Origin: Pseudomonas sp. S09G 359
Lineage (GTDB): Bacteria; Pseudomonadota; Gammaproteobacteria; Pseudomonadales; Pseudomonadaceae
Direction: 5' to 3'
Assembly (NCBI RefSeq): GCF_002843605.1
Contig: NZ_CP025263.1
Coordinates: forward strand, 874,501-938,500
DNA: 64,000 bases
Part shown: positions 48,780-57,177 of the stretch, piece by piece
How positions within the stretch are numbered: the first letter of the stretch is position 1
Layout of the letters: each line of letters starts with the position of its first letter
The notes under the pieces: model-generated
Seen by the model: only the letters and a program-made list of their open reading frames with translations
The model's database searches: none
Told to the model about the DNA's origin: nothing
Position numbers and translations under genes: made by a program

Positions 48780-49181
48780 ATGGGCATGGATAGCCAGGGC
48801 TTTACCCTGATCGAGTTACTGATCGCCGTGGCGATCATCGCGTTTCTGGCCGGGATCGCTTACCCCGGTTATACCGGCCATATAAAAAAGGCCTATCGCG
48901 CCGAAATTGTCGGGCTGTTGACCGAGCAGGCGCAGCATCTCGAGCGCTTTTATACGAGGAACGGCACTTTTATTGATGCAGGCGGCGTCAGTCCGGGCAA
49001 CGATCGCTATAGAATCAGTGCTGCATTGAACCCTCAGGATTTCCTCTTGGCGGCCACACCCGTCACCGGCTCGGTGATGGACGGCGACCCTTGCGGCGAC
49101 TTCAGCCTGACCAGCACCGGTGCGCGGGCCAACCCGGGCGCTGAACCGCACATGTCGCGTGTTGCGTGCTGGGGGCAATGA
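48780..49181 (+). CDS. pilE: Type IV minor pilin PilE-like
   Basis: 133 residues. AAGGAG seven bases upstream fixes the ATG at 48780. The leader MGMDSQG is cleaved before FTLIELLIAVAIIAFLAGIAYPGY, a clear type IV pilin start. ERFYTRNGTF and the C-terminal Cys pair (DPCGDF, VACWGQ) match PilE/ComP-like minor pilins. It ends the minor-pilin operon. Confidence 0.87.
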   Translation: MGMDSQGFTLIELLIAVAIIAFLAGIAYPGYTGHIKKAYRAEIVGLLTEQAQHLERFYTRNGTFIDAGGVSPGNDRYRISAALNPQDFLLAATPVTGSVMDGDPCGDFSLTSTGARANPGAEPHMSRVACWGQ

Positions 49182-49243
49182 TGCAGATGCTGGAAGATTG
49201 GGCGCCAGGCGCGCTTGTTCCTATTAATTGGCTGGATCAGATG

Positions 49244-50353
49244 ATGGCTAAGCAACAGCAAGTGGTGATTGTCGGTGGCGGAGTCATCGGCTTGTTGACG
49301 GCGTACAACCTGGCGACCCAGGGTCAGGCGGTGGTGCTGCTGGAGCGTGCCGGGGTGGGCCAGGAGTCCTCCTGGGCCGGCGGTGGGATTGTTTCCCCGC
49401 TGTATCCGTGGCGCTACAGCCCGGCAGTGACTGCGCTGGCCCACTGGTCCCAGGATTTTTATCCACAACTGGCTGCGCGCTTGTTTGCGGCAACCGGCGT
49501 CGATCCAGAGGTTCACACCACGGGGTTGTACTGGCTCGACCTGGATGACGAGGCCGAGGCGCTGGCCTGGGCCGTACGTGAAGGACGCCCCCTGAGCAAA
49601 GTCGATGTATCCGCTGCCCACGATGCGGTGCCGGTGCTGGGGGGCGGGTATTCCCAGGCGATCTACATGGCCAACGTCGCCAATGTGCGTAATCCGCGCC
49701 TGGTCAAATCCCTTAAAGCGGCCCTGTTGGCGCTGCCCGGTGTGAAGATTCACGAGCAGTGTGAGGTCGTCGGGTTTGTTCGCGATGGCGCCAGCGTGGT
49801 GGGTGTGGATACGGCGGATGGCCCGATTTTCGGTGATCAGGTCGTGCTGGCCGCGGGAGCGTGGAGTGGTGAGTTGCTCGGCACCTTGGGGCTTACGTTG
49901 CCGGTGGAGCCGGTCAAGGGGCAGATGATTCTGTACAAGTGCGCGTCGGACTTCCTGTCGAGCATGGTGCTGGCCAAGGGGCGTTATGCGATCCCTCGGC
50001 GCGACGGGCACATCCTGATCGGCAGCACCCTGGAGCATGCCGGCTTCGACAAGACGCCCACTGAAAACGCGCTGGAAAGCCTCAAGGCTTCGGCGGTAGA
50101 GCTGATTCCCGCGTTGGCAGATGCAGAAGTGGTGGGGCACTGGGCTGGCTTGCGTCCCGGCTCACCGGAAGGTATTCCCTATATCGGCCAGGTGCCCGGT
50201 TTCAACGGGCTGTGGCTTAACTGCGGGCATTACCGCAACGGCCTGGTGCTGGCTCCGGCATCCTGCCAGTTGTTTGTCGACTTGTTGCTGGAGCACACGC
50301 CGATCATCGACCCGGCGCCCTATGCCCCCGCCGGTCGACTCAACGCTGAATAG
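49244..50353 (+). CDS. thiO: Glycine oxidase ThiO
   Basis: 369 residues from the ATG at 49244 (an ATG directly before is equivalent). FAD motif VVIVGGGVIGLLTAYNLA, then ESSWAGGGIVSPLYPWRY, typical of ThiO/D-amino-acid oxidases, and HWAGLRPGSPEGIPYIG near the C-terminus. It oxidises glycine to the imine used for the thiazole of thiamine. The upstream in-frame segment overlapping pilE is not family-like. The 3' end overlaps the convergent PP0621-type gene by 14 bp. Confidence 0.92.
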   Translation: MAKQQQVVIVGGGVIGLLTAYNLATQGQAVVLLERAGVGQESSWAGGGIVSPLYPWRYSPAVTALAHWSQDFYPQLAARLFAATGVDPEVHTTGLYWLDLDDEAEALAWAVREGRPLSKVDVSAAHDAVPVLGGGYSQAIYMANVANVRNPRLVKSLKAALLALPGVKIHEQCEVVGFVRDGASVVGVDTADGPIFGDQVVLAAGAWSGELLGTLGLTLPVEPVKGQMILYKCASDFLSSMVLAKGRYAIPRRDGHILIGSTLEHAGFDKTPTENALESLKASAVELIPALADAEVVGHWAGLRPGSPEGIPYIGQVPGFNGLWLNCGHYRNGLVLAPASCQLFVDLLLEHTPIIDPAPYAPAGRLNAE

Positions 50354-50573
50354 ACTTCGGACCCTGTTCCAGATGCGCCTGGGTGCAATACCATTCCTGG
50401 CGTGAGCTGAGTGCGCGATCCTGCGGCAGGTGTACGCCGCAGTGGGCGCAGCGCACCATCAGGGCTGCGCCGGGCTCGCTGGAACGCTGCTGTTTGGCGG
50501 CCGGGCTTTTGAATTTGCGCCAGAACCATACCGCGGCAGCAATGACGGCAATCCAGAACAGTAGACGAACCAT
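50340..50573 (-). CDS. PP0621-family small membrane protein
   Basis: 77 residues: one N-terminal membrane segment (LLFWIAVIAAAVWFWRKF) and a short Cys-containing tail, MVRCAHCGVHLPQDRAL then WYCTQAHLEQG. The C-x-x-C and the later Cys/His look like a small metal-binding module on the cytoplasmic side. Widely conserved in Pseudomonas, function unknown. Confidence 0.82.
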   Translation of the reverse strand: MVRLLFWIAVIAAAVWFWRKFKSPAAKQQRSSEPGAALMVRCAHCGVHLPQDRALSSRQEWYCTQAHLEQGPKSIQR

Positions 50574-50652
50574 GGTAGGTAGTTTCTCGACAAGGAATGC
50601 GCCAGTTTAGCCAAGGACGTGGCAGGCGCACAGAGCAATAATTGCGGCGCAT

Positions 50653-50683
50653 AAAAAAGGGAGCCCCGAGGGGCTCCCTTTTT
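50653..50683 (-). terminator. Terminator of bamD
   Basis: Ten-bp stem AGGGAGCCCC with GGGGCTCCCT around a three-base loop, flanked by A- and T-runs, so it can act on both strands. It lies just beyond the bamD stop. Confidence 0.88.
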
Positions 50684-50699
50684 ACGTTGCGTCGACTGC

Positions 50700-51725
50700 T
50701 CAGTCGAACACGCCGAAGGTCATGTAGCTGAACCACGAGCGGTCCTGGTTGTTGCCCAGGGCCTGCGGTTCTTCCTCTTCGATCACGTCGCCGTTCTCGT
50801 CGTGGGGCTTGAGTTCCGACGGAATCGCTTCCTTGGCGTCCTGGTACTGCTTGATCACGTCCTGGTTGGCGCGGGTTTCGCCCGGCGGCAGCGGTGGACG
50901 CGACTCGATCAGGCCCAAGGTGTACTTGCTCAGCCACGAACGGTTATCCGCCTCGGCAACCTGCGGCACGAACTGACCGTCCTTCAGGCTCGGGTGGTCC
51001 GGGTAGTTGAGTTTCAGGGTTTCCAGGCTGGTGCTGGCCAGTTCGTCCAGGTGCAGGCGCTGGTAAGCCTCGGTCATCACTGCCAGGCCGTCACCCACGG
51101 ATGGGGTTTCCTGGAAGTTTTCCACCACATAACGGCCACGGTTGGCGGCAGCTACGTAGGCCTGACGGGTCAGGTAGTAGTGGGCCACGTGGATCTCATA
51201 GGAGGCCAGCAGGTTGCGCAGGTAGATCATGCGCTGCTTGGCGTCCGGCGCGTAGCGGCTGTTGGGGTAGCGGCTGGTCAGCTGGGCGAACTCGTTATAG
51301 GAGTCGCGGGCAGCGCCCGGGTCACGCTTGGTCATGTCCAGCGGCAGGAAGCGCGCCAGCAGGCCAACATCCTGGTCAAACGAGGTCAGGCCCTTCATGT
51401 AGTAGGCGTAGTCGACGTTCGGGTGCTGCGGGTGCAGGCGGATAAAACGCTCGGCGGCGGACTTGGCAGCTTCCGGCTCGGCGTTCTTGTAGTTGGCGTA
51501 GATCAGCTCGAGCTGGGCCTGATCGGCGTAGCGCCCGAACGGATAGCGCGACTCCAGTGCCTTCAGCTTCGCTGTGGCGCTGGTGTAGCTATTATTGTCC
51601 AAGTCTTTCTGAGCCAGTTGGTACAACTCGACTTCGCTCAGGTTTTCGTCGACGACTTCCTTTGTTGACGAGCAAGCAGCAGTCATGGCGAGGATGGCGA
51701 TCAGCAGCAGGTGTTTCACTTGCAT
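50700..51725 (-). CDS. bamD: Outer-membrane assembly lipoprotein BamD
   Basis: 341 residues from the ATG at 51725. Lipoprotein signal [18 protein letters not shown] (lipidated Cys18). Five TPR-like repeats follow ([50 protein letters not shown]). With BamA it inserts barrel proteins in the outer membrane. The C-terminal extension is longer than in E. coli (245 residues), as in other Pseudomonas. Divergent from rluD. Confidence 0.95.
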   Translation of the reverse strand: MQVKHLLLIAILAMTAACSSTKEVVDENLSEVELYQLAQKDLDNNSYTSATAKLKALESRYPFGRYADQAQLELIYANYKNAEPEAAKSAAERFIRLHPQHPNVDYAYYMKGLTSFDQDVGLLARFLPLDMTKRDPGAARDSYNEFAQLTSRYPNSRYAPDAKQRMIYLRNLLASYEIHVAHYYLTRQAYVAAANRGRYVVENFQETPSVGDGLAVMTEAYQRLHLDELASTSLETLKLNYPDHPSLKDGQFVPQVAEADNRSWLSKYTLGLIESRPPLPPGETRANQDVIKQYQDAKEAIPSELKPHDENGDVIEEEEPQALGNNQDRSWFSYMTFGVFD

Positions 51726-51874
51726 GGCGGCTTGCGTCCCTATGACGGCCGCTGTCTTGGGCGGGGCCGTCCTGTTATGATGAGCGCCCCGTTGAAAGCC
51801 TCGGGGCAAAAGACGCCGTATTTAACCACAAGCGCGCAGCCGAAACCAAAGGCTGTGCCACGCCTAGTCTGAGC

Positions 51875-52837
51875 ATGTCCGATAAAATTGAACTTCGCGC
51901 AGAGGTGCCGTCCGAATTGGGCGGCCAACGCCTCGATCAAGTCGCCGCACAATTATTCGCTGAGCACTCGCGCTCGCGCCTTTCCGCCTGGATCAAAGAC
52001 GGCCGCCTGACTGTGGATGGAGCGGTTATCCGCCCGCGAGACATAGTGCATGGCGGTGCGATTCTTGAGCTGACTGCCGAGCAGGAAGCCCAGGGAGAAT
52101 GGGTCGCCCAGGACATTGAGCTGGATATCGTCTACGAGGACGATGACATCCTGGTCATCAACAAACCCGCAGGCCTGGTGGTTCACCCGGCGGCCGGGCA
52201 CGCTGATGGCACTTTGCTCAATGCCCTGTTGCACCACGTGCCGGACATCATCAATGTCCCGCGCTGCGGCATCGTGCACCGCCTGGACAAGGACACCACC
52301 GGCCTTATGGTGGTGGCCAAGACCATTCAGGCGCAGACGCAGCTGGTCACACAATTGCAGAGCCGCAGCGTCAGCCGGATCTACGAGTGCATCGTGATCG
52401 GTGTCGTGGTGGCGGGTGGCAAGATCAACGCGCCGATCGGTCGTCACGGCCAGCAGCGCCAGCGTATGGCGGTCATGGAGGGCGGCAAGCAGGCCGTCAG
52501 CCACTACCGTGTGCTGGAGCGCTTCCGCTCCCACACCCATGTGCGGGTCAAGCTGGAAACCGGGCGTACCCACCAGATTCGTGTGCACATGGCCCACATC
52601 AACTTCCCGTTGGTGGGCGATCCTGCCTACGGTGGTCGCTTCCGCATTCCACCTGCGGCCAGCCAGACCATGGTTGAATCGCTCAAATCCTTCCCGCGCC
52701 AGGCACTGCATGCACGCTTCCTGGAACTGGACCATCCGACGAGCGGTAAGCGGATGAGCTGGGAATCGCCGTTGCCGGACGATCTGGTCTGGTTGTTGTC
52801 GCTGCTCAAGCAGGATCGCGAGGCGTTTATCGGATGA
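51875..52837 (+). CDS. rluD: 23S rRNA pseudouridine(1911/1915/1917) synthase
   Basis: 320 residues. N-terminal S4 domain (LGGQRLDQVAAQLF, RSRLSAWIKDGRLTVDGAVI), then the RluA-type catalytic domain with the active-site Asp in HRLDKDTTGLMVVAK (about 138). RTHQIRVHMAHINFPLVGDP is typical. It modifies helix 69 of 23S rRNA. It overlaps pgeF by four bases, and bamD, rluD, pgeF, clpB is a conserved order. Confidence 0.96.
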   Translation: MSDKIELRAEVPSELGGQRLDQVAAQLFAEHSRSRLSAWIKDGRLTVDGAVIRPRDIVHGGAILELTAEQEAQGEWVAQDIELDIVYEDDDILVINKPAGLVVHPAAGHADGTLLNALLHHVPDIINVPRCGIVHRLDKDTTGLMVVAKTIQAQTQLVTQLQSRSVSRIYECIVIGVVVAGGKINAPIGRHGQQRQRMAVMEGGKQAVSHYRVLERFRSHTHVRVKLETGRTHQIRVHMAHINFPLVGDPAYGGRFRIPPAASQTMVESLKSFPRQALHARFLELDHPTSGKRMSWESPLPDDLVWLLSLLKQDREAFIG

Positions 52838-53559
52838 GTGACTGGCTGATTCCTGACTGGCCCGCGCCGGCCGGGGTGAAAGCCTGTGTCACCAGCCGTG
52901 CGGGCGGCGTCAGTCTGGCGCCGTTCGATAGCCTCAACCTGGGCGATCATGTCGAGGACGACCTCGAGGCCGTCCTGGAAAACCGCCGGCGTCTTACGCA
53001 CGCGTTCAATATTCAGCCTGCCTGGTTGCGCCAAGTCCACGGGATAACCGTGGTCGAGGCTGACCCGTCACGCACTGCCGAAGCCGATGGCAGCTGGACC
53101 AGCACCCCCGGCATTGCCTGCACTTCAATGACCGCTGACTGCCTGCCCGCGTTGTTCTGCAACCGCGCCGGCACCCGCGTTGCTGCAGCCCATGCGGGTT
53201 GGCGTGGCTTGGCGGCAGGTGTGCTCGAAGCAACTGTCGACAGCCTCGATGCCAAGCCTGATGACGTATTGGTCTGGCTCGGTCCGGCCATTGGCTCGCA
53301 CGCCTTTGAAGTCGGCCCGGAAGTGCGCGAAGCCTTTATGCAGCAGTTGCCGGCCAGCGCCGACGCCTTTGCGCCAAGCCGCAACCCCGGCAAGTTCATG
53401 GCTGACATCTACGGGTTGGCCCGCCTGCGCCTTGCTGCCCGGGGCGTCACCGCTGTGTATGGTGGCGGTTTGTGCACCGTGACCGACCCACGCTTCTTTT
53501 CCTACCGGCGCAGCCCGCGCACCGGACGTTTTGCCTCCCTTATCTGGCTCGAGCGCTAG
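52834..53559 (+). CDS. pgeF: Purine nucleoside phosphorylase-like copper/zinc protein (laccase-domain, PgeF)
   Basis: 241 residues. The metal and active-site residues of the YfiH/PgeF family are visible: His in RQVHGITVV, Cys in MTADCLPALFC and His in AAAHAGWRGLAAG. In E. coli PgeF corrects peptidoglycan precursors carrying the wrong first residue; relatives have adenosine deaminase and phosphorylase activity. Translationally coupled to rluD. Confidence 0.92.
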   Translation: MSDWLIPDWPAPAGVKACVTSRAGGVSLAPFDSLNLGDHVEDDLEAVLENRRRLTHAFNIQPAWLRQVHGITVVEADPSRTAEADGSWTSTPGIACTSMTADCLPALFCNRAGTRVAAAHAGWRGLAAGVLEATVDSLDAKPDDVLVWLGPAIGSHAFEVGPEVREAFMQQLPASADAFAPSRNPGKFMADIYGLARLRLAARGVTAVYGGGLCTVTDPRFFSYRRSPRTGRFASLIWLER

Positions 53560-53605
53560 ACTCCCTTGATCTGGGTCAACGCTGGCCCATATCAGCCATC
53601 GCTTG

Positions 53606-53633
53606 CTTGAATCTTCCAGAATCCACCCCATCT
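53606..53633 (+). promoter_or_regulatory. Sigma-32 heat-shock promoter of clpB
   Basis: CTTGAAT (53606-53612), 13-bp spacer, CCCCATCT (53626-53633). This is one base from the consensus CTTGAAA and a match to CCCCATNT. It lies 74 bp upstream of the clpB start. Confidence 0.85.
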
Positions 53634-53706
53634 ATAAGGGTATCTGGCAGGTTTCTTCATTCAGGAATGTTTTATAGCTCCGGCCTGCTCAAAAGGAAGG
53701 TGACTA

Positions 53707-56271
53707 ATGCGTATTGATCGTTTAACCAGCAAATTGCAGTTGGCTCTATCGGACTCTCAATCCCTGGCGGTGGGCCTCGACCACCCGGCCATTGAGCCTG
53801 CACACTTGATGCAGGCGCTCCTGGAACAGCAAGGTGGTTCTATCAAGCCCTTGCTGATGCAGGTGGGCTTTGACGTCAACAGCCTGCGCAAGGAGTTGAG
53901 CAAAGAGCTCGACCAACTGCCAAAAATCCAAAACCCGACCGGCGACGTGAATATGTCGCAGGATTTGGCGCGGCTGCTCAACCAGGCTGACCGCCTGGCC
54001 CAGCAGAAGGGCGACCAGTTCATCTCCAGTGAGCTGGTGCTGCTTGCCGCCATGGATGAAAACAGCAAGCTCGGGAAATTGTTGCTCGGTCAGGGCGTGA
54101 GCAAGAAAGCCCTGGAAAACGCCATCAACAACCTGCGTGGCGGCGACGCGGTGAATGACCCCAATCATGAGGAGTCGCGCCAGGCCCTGGACAAATACAC
54201 CGTTGACCTGACCAAGCGCGCCGAAGAAGGCAAGCTCGACCCGGTGATCGGTCGTGACGATGAAATTCGGCGCACCATCCAGGTGCTGCAACGTCGTACC
54301 AAGAACAACCCGGTGCTGATCGGCGAGCCTGGCGTGGGTAAAACCGCGATTGCCGAAGGGCTGGCCCAGCGCATCATTAATGGTGAGGTGCCGGACGGCC
54401 TTAAAGGCAAGCGTCTGTTGTCTCTGGACATGGGCTCGCTGATCGCCGGTGCCAAGTTCCGCGGTGAGTTCGAAGAACGCCTGAAGTCCCTGCTTAACGA
54501 GCTGTCGAAGCAGGAAGGGCAGATCATTCTGTTTATCGACGAACTGCACACCATGGTCGGCGCCGGTAAAGGCGAAGGCTCCATGGACGCCGGCAATATG
54601 CTCAAGCCAGCGTTGGCGCGGGGTGAATTGCACTGTGTGGGCGCCACCACGCTTAACGAGTATCGCCAGTACATCGAGAAAGACGCGGCCCTTGAGCGGC
54701 GCTTCCAGAAAGTACTGGTGGAAGAGCCGAGTGAAGAAGACACCATCGCGATCCTGCGTGGCCTGAAAGAGCGCTATGAGGTCCACCATAAGGTGGCGAT
54801 CACTGACGGCGCGATCATTGCGGCGGCTAAATTGAGCCATCGCTATATCACCGACCGGCAGTTGCCGGACAAGGCCATCGACCTGATCGACGAAGCGGCC
54901 AGCCGCATCCGCATGGAGATCGACTCCAAGCCCGAAGTGCTCGACCGTCTGGATCGGCGCCTGATTCAACTGAAAGTCGAATCCCAGGCGCTCAAGAAGG
55001 AAGAGGACGACGCGGCGAAGAAACGCCTGGAAAAACTCCAGGAAGAAATCGTACGCCTGGAACGTGAGTATTCTGACCTCGAAGAAATCTGGACCTCGGA
55101 AAAAGCCGAAGTGCAGGGTTCCGCTCAGATCCAGCAAAAGATCGAGCAGTCCCGTCAGGAGCTGGAAGCCGCGCGCCGTAAAGGCGACCTGAACCGCATG
55201 GCCGAGTTGCAGTACGGGGTGATCCCCGACCTGGAGCGCAGCCTGCAGATGGTCGACCAGCACGGCAAGGCCGAAAACCAACTGTTGCGCAGCAAGGTGA
55301 CCGAGGAAGAAATTGCCGAGGTCGTCTCCAAGTGGACCGGAATCCCCGTGTCGAAGATGCTTGAGGGCGAGCGCGACAAGCTGCTGAAAATGGAACACCT
55401 GTTGCACCAGCGCGTGATTGGCCAGGAAGAGGCCGTGGTGGCGGTGTCCAACGCCGTGCGGCGTTCGCGGGCGGGTTTGTCCGACCCGAACCGTCCGAGC
55501 GGCTCGTTCATGTTCCTCGGCCCGACCGGTGTGGGTAAGACCGAGCTGTGCAAGGCCTTGGCCGAGTTCCTGTTTGATACCGAAGAGGCCATGGTGCGGA
55601 TCGATATGTCCGAGTTCATGGAAAAACACTCGGTGGCCCGCTTGATCGGCGCACCACCAGGCTATGTGGGTTACGAAGAGGGCGGCTACCTGACCGAAGC
55701 CGTGCGGCGTAAGCCTTACTCGGTGATCCTGCTGGATGAAGTCGAGAAGGCGCACCCGGATGTATTCAACATCCTGCTGCAAGTGTTGGAAGATGGCCGC
55801 CTGACGGACAGCCACGGGCGTACCGTGGACTTCCGCAACACGGTCATCGTAATGACTTCCAACCTGGGCTCGGCACAGATCCAGGAGCTGGTGGGGGATC
55901 GTGAGGCACAGCGTGCCGCGGTAATGGATGCGTTGACCTCGCACTTCCGCCCGGAATTTATCAACCGGGTCGATGAAGTGGTGATCTTCGAGCCTTTGGC
56001 GCGGGATCAGATCGCGGGTATTACCGAGATCCAGTTGGGCCGCTTGCGTGCCCGTCTGGCCGAGCGCGAGCTCTCGCTGGAGCTGAGCCGCGAGGCGTTG
56101 GATAAACTGATCGCGGTGGGTTACGACCCGGTGTATGGCGCACGGCCTTTGAAACGTGCAATCCAGCGCTGGATCGAGAACCCGCTGGCGCAGTTGATCC
56201 TGTCGGGCAGCTTTATGCCAGGCACCAGCGTCACGGCGACCGTGGAAAACGACGAAATCGTCTTCCACTGA
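53707..56271 (+). CDS. clpB: ATP-dependent disaggregase ClpB
   Basis: Hsp100 chaperone that, with DnaK, extracts proteins from aggregates. 854 residues: N-terminal Clp repeats, AAA1 with Walker [10 protein letters not shown] (about 206-214), a long coiled-coil middle domain (about 405-530, [19 protein letters not shown]), AAA2 with Walker [10 protein letters not shown] (about 604-612), and a ClpB C-terminal domain. No LGF-type ClpP-binding loop is apparent. AAGGAAGG precedes the ATG. A sigma-32 promoter and a terminator frame the gene. Confidence 0.98.
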   Translation: MRIDRLTSKLQLALSDSQSLAVGLDHPAIEPAHLMQALLEQQGGSIKPLLMQVGFDVNSLRKELSKELDQLPKIQNPTGDVNMSQDLARLLNQADRLAQQKGDQFISSELVLLAAMDENSKLGKLLLGQGVSKKALENAINNLRGGDAVNDPNHEESRQALDKYTVDLTKRAEEGKLDPVIGRDDEIRRTIQVLQRRTKNNPVLIGEPGVGKTAIAEGLAQRIINGEVPDGLKGKRLLSLDMGSLIAGAKFRGEFEERLKSLLNELSKQEGQIILFIDELHTMVGAGKGEGSMDAGNMLKPALARGELHCVGATTLNEYRQYIEKDAALERRFQKVLVEEPSEEDTIAILRGLKERYEVHHKVAITDGAIIAAAKLSHRYITDRQLPDKAIDLIDEAASRIRMEIDSKPEVLDRLDRRLIQLKVESQALKKEEDDAAKKRLEKLQEEIVRLEREYSDLEEIWTSEKAEVQGSAQIQQKIEQSRQELEAARRKGDLNRMAELQYGVIPDLERSLQMVDQHGKAENQLLRSKVTEEEIAEVVSKWTGIPVSKMLEGERDKLLKMEHLLHQRVIGQEEAVVAVSNAVRRSRAGLSDPNRPSGSFMFLGPTGVGKTELCKALAEFLFDTEEAMVRIDMSEFMEKHSVARLIGAPPGYVGYEEGGYLTEAVRRKPYSVILLDEVEKAHPDVFNILLQVLEDGRLTDSHGRTVDFRNTVIVMTSNLGSAQIQELVGDREAQRAAVMDALTSHFRPEFINRVDEVVIFEPLARDQIAGITEIQLGRLRARLAERELSLELSREALDKLIAVGYDPVYGARPLKRAIQRWIENPLAQLILSGSFMPGTSVTATVENDEIVFH

Positions 56272-56296
56272 GCCCAGCCGGTAGGGCAATAACAGA

Positions 56297-56324
56297 AGGC
56301 CTCGCATTGCGAGGCCTTTTTTTT
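56297..56324 (+). terminator. Terminator of clpB
   Basis: Nine-bp stem AGGCCTCGC with GCGAGGCCT, three-base loop, then eight T. Confidence 0.92.
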
Positions 56325-56456
56325 CGATAGGGCGTTGAACTGTAAGGCAAAGGCTTGTAAAGTGCGCCCCGCAGCAACGTCAGCCCACGGGTTTCTTCTC
56401 CCCAAGAAGAAATCAGAAAGAAGCGCAAATCATTGTCTTAAAAGCAATTTAAAGGG

Positions 56457-56484
56457 TTGACAGGGGTTTTTAAGATTGTAGAAT
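56457..56484 (+). promoter_or_regulatory. Promoter of the tRNA operon
   Basis: TTGACA (56457-56462), 16-bp spacer, TAGAAT (56479-56484), followed by the GC-rich stretch AGCGCGCC typical of stringently controlled stable-RNA promoters. The first tRNA starts 87 bp further. Confidence 0.82.
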
Positions 56485-56571
56485 AGCGCGCCTCAGAGGC
56501 ACTAACGTAGCGATACGGAAGCGTCGAAGAGAAGGTAGTACGCAGTAACGTAACACTTTGAAATGTGTAGT

Positions 56572-56647
56572 TCCGTGATAGCTCAGTCGGTAGAGCAAAT
56601 GACTGTTAATCATTGGGTCCCAGGTTCGAGTCCTGGTCACGGAGCCA
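56572..56647 (+). tRNA. tRNA-Asn (GUU)
   Basis: 76 nt with encoded CCA. Acceptor stem TCCGTGA with TCACGGA; anticodon arm ATGACTGTTAATCAT gives GTT; T arm CCAGGTTCGAGTCCTGG. First gene of the tRNA operon. Confidence 0.97.
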
Positions 56648-56656
56648 ATTTCAAAC

Positions 56657-56733
56657 CGGGGTATAGCGCAGTCCGGTAGCGCGCCTGCTTTGGGAGCAGG
56701 ATGTCAGGAGTTCGAATCCCCTTACCCCGACCA
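56657..56733 (+). tRNA. tRNA-Pro (UGG), copy 1
   Basis: 77 nt with CCA. Acceptor CGGGGTA with TACCCCG; anticodon arm CCTGCTTTGGGAGCAGG gives TGG. It starts nine bases after tRNA-Asn. Confidence 0.97.
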
Positions 56734-56738
56734 TATTT

Positions 56739-56814
56739 GGGTCGTTAGCTCAGTTGGTAGAGCAGTTGGCTTTTAACCAATTGGTCGTAGGTTCGAATCC
56801 CACACGACCCACCA
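56739..56814 (+). tRNA. tRNA-Lys (UUU)
   Basis: 76 nt with CCA. Acceptor GGGTCGT with ACGACCC; anticodon arm TTGGCTTTTAACCAA gives TTT. It starts five bases after tRNA-Pro copy 1. Confidence 0.97.
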
Positions 56815-56878
56815 TTTTTGAGACCAGTTAACGCTGGAATCGAATCTTAAGATCAGAGGCCAAAAGCGCTGATCGAAG

Positions 56879-56906
56879 AAGGCGACTGAGAGGTCGCCTT
56901 TTTTTT
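56879..56906 (+). terminator. Terminator after tRNA-Lys
   Basis: Eight-bp stem AAGGCGAC with GTCGCCTT, six-base loop, T-run to 56906. It ends two bases before the second tRNA-Pro. Confidence 0.88.
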
Positions 56907-56908
56907 AC

Positions 56909-56985
56909 CGGGGTATAGCGCAGTCCGGTAGCGCGCCTGCTTTGGGAGCAGGATGTCAGGAGTTCGAATCCCCTTACCCCGACCA
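56909..56985 (+). tRNA. tRNA-Pro (UGG), copy 2
   Basis: 77 nt, identical to copy 1, including the CCA and four bases after it. It lies two bases beyond a terminator T-run, so its expression needs read-through or a promoter hidden in the terminator region. A hairpin with T-run follows it. Confidence 0.96.
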
Positions 56986-56992
56986 TATTAAA

Positions 56993-57026
56993 AATCCTCG
57001 TATCGAAAGACACGGGGATTTTTTTT
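56993..57026 (+). terminator. Terminator after tRNA-Pro copy 2
   Basis: AATCCTCGT pairs with ACGGGGATT (one G-T pair) around a ten-base loop and is followed by eight T. Confidence 0.82.
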
Positions 57027-57060
57027 GTGCACGAAAATCTTGAATCTACCGCAAAACAAA

Positions 57061-57149
57061 TGTGGGAGCGGGCTTGCTCGCGAAGGCGGAGGTGCAGTGC
57101 CAGATCTAATGACTGGCACACCGCTTTCGCGAGCAAGCCCGCTCCCACA
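57061..57149. repeat. REPIN (GTGGGAGCGGGCTTGCTCGCG type)
   Basis: Inverted REP pair of about 89 bp between the tRNA cluster and ndh, same family as those at 25.9 and 38.1 kb. Confidence 0.9.
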
Positions 57150-57177
57150 TTTTCAGGCCCAATTTGGGGCCTTGTTG

